The notes under the pieces: generated by a model | What the model was told of the DNA's origin: nothing | Database searches by the model: none | The model's input: the letters and a program-made list of their open reading frames with translations, nothing else | Made by a program: the position numbers and the translations under genes | In this document: positions 5,405 through 6,570 of the stretch, in pieces | Numbering within the stretch: the stretch's first letter is position 1 | Layout of the letters: every line of letters starts with the position of its first letter | Assembly: GCA_902497095.1 (NCBI GenBank) | Contig: CABVDD010000063.1 | Span: 1-6,570, forward strand | Direction of reading: 5' to 3' | Origin: an uncultured Faecalicoccus sp. | Lineage (GTDB): Bacteria > Bacillota_I > Bacilli_A > Erysipelotrichales > Erysipelotrichaceae | DNA: 6,570 nucleotides

Positions 5405-6136
5405 ATGAAGGAACAAAAGAAATCTTCTTGGGGAGCGGTTCTGGTGTCATTTTTAAAGGAATTTCTATTAAACTCATTCGAAGCCCCAGGTCATCTTTAT
5501 TATGATGAAAATTTAACTAATGAAGGAAAAAGAAAGAAAAATTATATTTGGAGGGTGCTTCTACTGGTGACTGCGGTAGGAGTAGCTTTGCTTCCTGTTA
5601 TAGCTTGGAACATGTTTGTTCCAGATGTGCTATGGGCAAAAATAGTTACCGTTGTAGTGTGTGAAGGCTATGTTGTTTTTATAGTAAGTATGGAGATTAT
5701 CCAAATAAAGGATGAGCTAAAGGAAGATATGTTAAAAATAGGGGGATATAAAATTACTCCCAAAGGAAGTATTTCCCTATTTAAAGAAATTGATTTTAAG
5801 ATTGCTCAAACAGAGTATTCTTATACAATATTGATTTCTAAGAAACCTTTAAAATGGCTTTATAAGAAGTTTTATGTTACAATCTATGGAAGACATGGAA
5901 AAGTAAAAAAGATTGAATTGGTTCGAGCAGACAAAAAGTATTCTACGAAATATGAGACAATGAATGGTACAGTCTTAGAAAAGTTGCAAGAAGAAAATAA
6001 TAGGTTTTTAAGGAAATGCTTAGGTACTCCCAGTAAAAAGAGTATGACAGGCGTCGAATATTATTATGAGTGGGGACAAATACAATCCTTCTATGATGAT
6101 CGTTCTTGTCAAACAGGAATTGTAATTATGTTTTAA
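5405..6136 (+). CDS. Two-helix membrane protein with soluble C-terminal domain (243 aa)
   Basis: ATG 5405 is chosen over the in-frame TTG at 5396 because GGAG (5391-5394) lies 10 bases before the ATG but only 1 base before the TTG. The N-terminus is amphipathic (SWGAVLVSFLKEFLLNSF). Helices lie at about 48-70 (YIWRVLLLVTAVGVALLPVI) and 75-98, after a basic GKRKKN stretch. The remaining ~145 residues are probably cytosolic and alternate beta strands (YSYTILIS, KFYVTIYGRHGKVKKIELV) with a helix (185-206). The end contains FLRKCLGTPSKK and YYYEWGQIQSFYDDRSCQTG. The LG-P … Y-W-G-I-S-YDxRS tail looks like a conserved family signature, but I cannot name the family. It is the last gene of the + cluster, about 160 bases before a strong terminator. 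Confidence 0.85.
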   Translation: MKEQKKSSWGAVLVSFLKEFLLNSFEAPGHLYYDENLTNEGKRKKNYIWRVLLLVTAVGVALLPVIAWNMFVPDVLWAKIVTVVVCEGYVVFIVSMEIIQIKDELKEDMLKIGGYKITPKGSISLFKEIDFKIAQTEYSYTILISKKPLKWLYKKFYVTIYGRHGKVKKIELVRADKKYSTKYETMNGTVLEKLQEENNRFLRKCLGTPSKKSMTGVEYYYEWGQIQSFYDDRSCQTGIVIMF

Positions 6137-6298
6137 AATAAGGAATATTGTATCTCTTGCTTCCGTATGCAGAAAGATTACATCGGTACAGAGAAATGTG
6201 GTAGTGATACACCAAAGAACACAGGCGAAACCTTATATCTCGGTTCCACAAGTAGCGAATCTTTCAAAAGAGAGAGATGGGTAAAACTTCGCTGTTTA
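6137..6298 (+). other. Unexplained protein-like stretch between the last + gene and its terminator
   Basis: Directly after the TAA of the 243-aa gene, one + frame is open and reads EYCISCFRMQKDYIG, then EKCGSDTPKNTGETLYLGST and SSESFKRERWVKLR, running into the terminator hairpin. It has a CxxC motif and balanced composition, unlike the AT-rich spacers elsewhere. There is no RBS at ATG 6167, no upstream start, and the frame ends inside the terminator. I read it as either a gene remnant whose start has been lost or a conserved non-coding 3' region. A working 70-aa protein from ATG 6167 is unlikely. Confidence 0.3.
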
Positions 6299-6346
6299 TA
6301 TAATAGTAGGGGACGATGTTTTATCCCCTGCTATTATACGTTTTTT
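6299..6346 (+). terminator. Strong intrinsic terminator between convergent genes
   Basis: TATAATAGTAGGGGA (6299-6313) pairs with TCCCCTGCTATTATA (6324-6338) as a 15-bp stem with one wobble and a 10-base loop, followed by ACG and six T (6341-6346). It ends the + strand cluster. The stem also lies just past the stop of the convergent - strand gene (6356), but on that strand only a short U-poor flank follows, so it is mainly a + strand terminator. Confidence 0.85.
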
Positions 6347-6355
6347 AGCATGTTT

Positions 6356-6570
6356 TCACCAATATTGCTTGGTACCTAACCGATTTTTCAAATAACATCT
6401 GATTCCAAGATATACTCCCTGAGAAAGTACGAAAAGCAATAGAAGATTTACGGAAAGTGCTTTTTTAATTGCTTCTCCAAAATAAATGATGACAGCAGTA
6501 CTTGTCAGTATCATCAGTAGAGTAATAACATCCCAACAGTTTTTCTTATATAATTCTATAACCTTTATTT
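6356..6570 (-). CDS. C-terminal part of a membrane protein, runs off the right edge (partial)
   Basis: On the - strand the frame entering at 6568 is open for 70 codons to TGA (6358-6356). It encodes IKVIELYKKNCWDVITLLMI, then TSTAVIIYFGEAIKKALSVN and LLLLFVLSQGVYLGIRCYLK, and ends NRLGTKQYW. Two hydrophobic helices lie at about residues 12-32 and 38-60 of the visible part, followed by a short basic tail, the usual inside-positive end of a membrane protein. The start lies beyond the window. The family cannot be named from this tail; a multi-pass permease or a DUF membrane protein are both possible. It is convergent with the + cluster, with the terminator between them. Confidence 0.65.
   Translation of the reverse strand, partial: IKVIELYKKNCWDVITLLMILTSTAVIIYFGEAIKKALSVNLLLLFVLSQGVYLGIRCYLKNRLGTKQYW

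Noticed and set aside
5185..5416. Two overlapping 65-codon minus-strand ORFs opposite the frameshifted small protein
   Set aside because: Two different frames open opposite the same AT-rich segment, both without an RBS. The plus strand carries the coherent, frameshifted protein.
6167..6379. 70-aa plus-strand protein from ATG 6167
   Set aside because: It has no RBS, and the frame runs through the 15-bp terminator stem and its T-run, so its C-terminal third cannot be functional coding sequence. The protein-like part is recorded only as an unexplained stretch.

Overview
The window is AT-rich, low-GC DNA with strong Gram-positive ribosome binding sites (AGGAGG, AAGGAAG) and sigma-A type promoters. 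It looks like an accessory region of a Clostridia-type Firmicute, probably gut Lachnospiraceae or a relative. That assignment is inferred from style and gene content; no phylogenetic marker gene is present. I see no rRNA, tRNA, CRISPR array or complete transposase.

Left part (1-1345): a compact set of nested helices at about 30-227 looks like a structured RNA or a fragment of one, such as part of a group II intron. It is followed by a gene graveyard on the + strand. The remnants are a DUF6061-like small protein broken near its start (255-485), a small two-helix membrane protein with a frameshift in a T-run (514-716), a TnpV-like C-terminus (703-817), a short tail that may come from a serine recombinase (873-971), and a membrane-protein remnant (1159-1320). 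Two intrinsic terminators (836-865, 1106-1138) and a 16-bp inverted repeat (1198-1252) lie among them. A good extended -10 promoter (1288-1316) then drives the first intact gene, a 251-aa membrane-anchored protein (1366-2121).

Middle (2122-3290): a GC-richer island of long imperfect hairpins (2159-2297) resembles the transfer-origin/mobilization regions of Firmicute conjugative elements, but no relaxase is nearby. It is followed by a 74-aa two-helix membrane protein (2479-2703), an unrecognised 137-aa soluble protein (2764-3177), and a hairpin that reads as a terminator only on the - strand (3200-3247).

Right part (3293-6346): a co-directional, closely spaced + strand cluster ends at a strong terminator (6299-6346). 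It encodes an 82-aa PH-like domain protein, a 400-aa multi-pass membrane protein with a related PH-like domain, a 65-aa two-helix membrane protein, a small protein broken by a one-base deletion in an A-run (5026-5327), and a 243-aa two-helix membrane protein with a soluble C-terminus. Clusters like this, of small unrelated membrane and PH-like proteins each with its own RBS, are common in accessory and toxin-immunity islands of gut Firmicutes. The functional link here is inference. A membrane protein convergent with the cluster (- strand, 6356-6570) runs off the right edge.

The most useful cross-cutting observation is that two reading frames are broken by apparent single-base losses in homopolymers (T6 at 539-544, A7 at 5223-5229), and a third break sits at or next to an A7 run (287-293). 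This points either to sequencing/assembly errors or to decay or phase variation of accessory genes.
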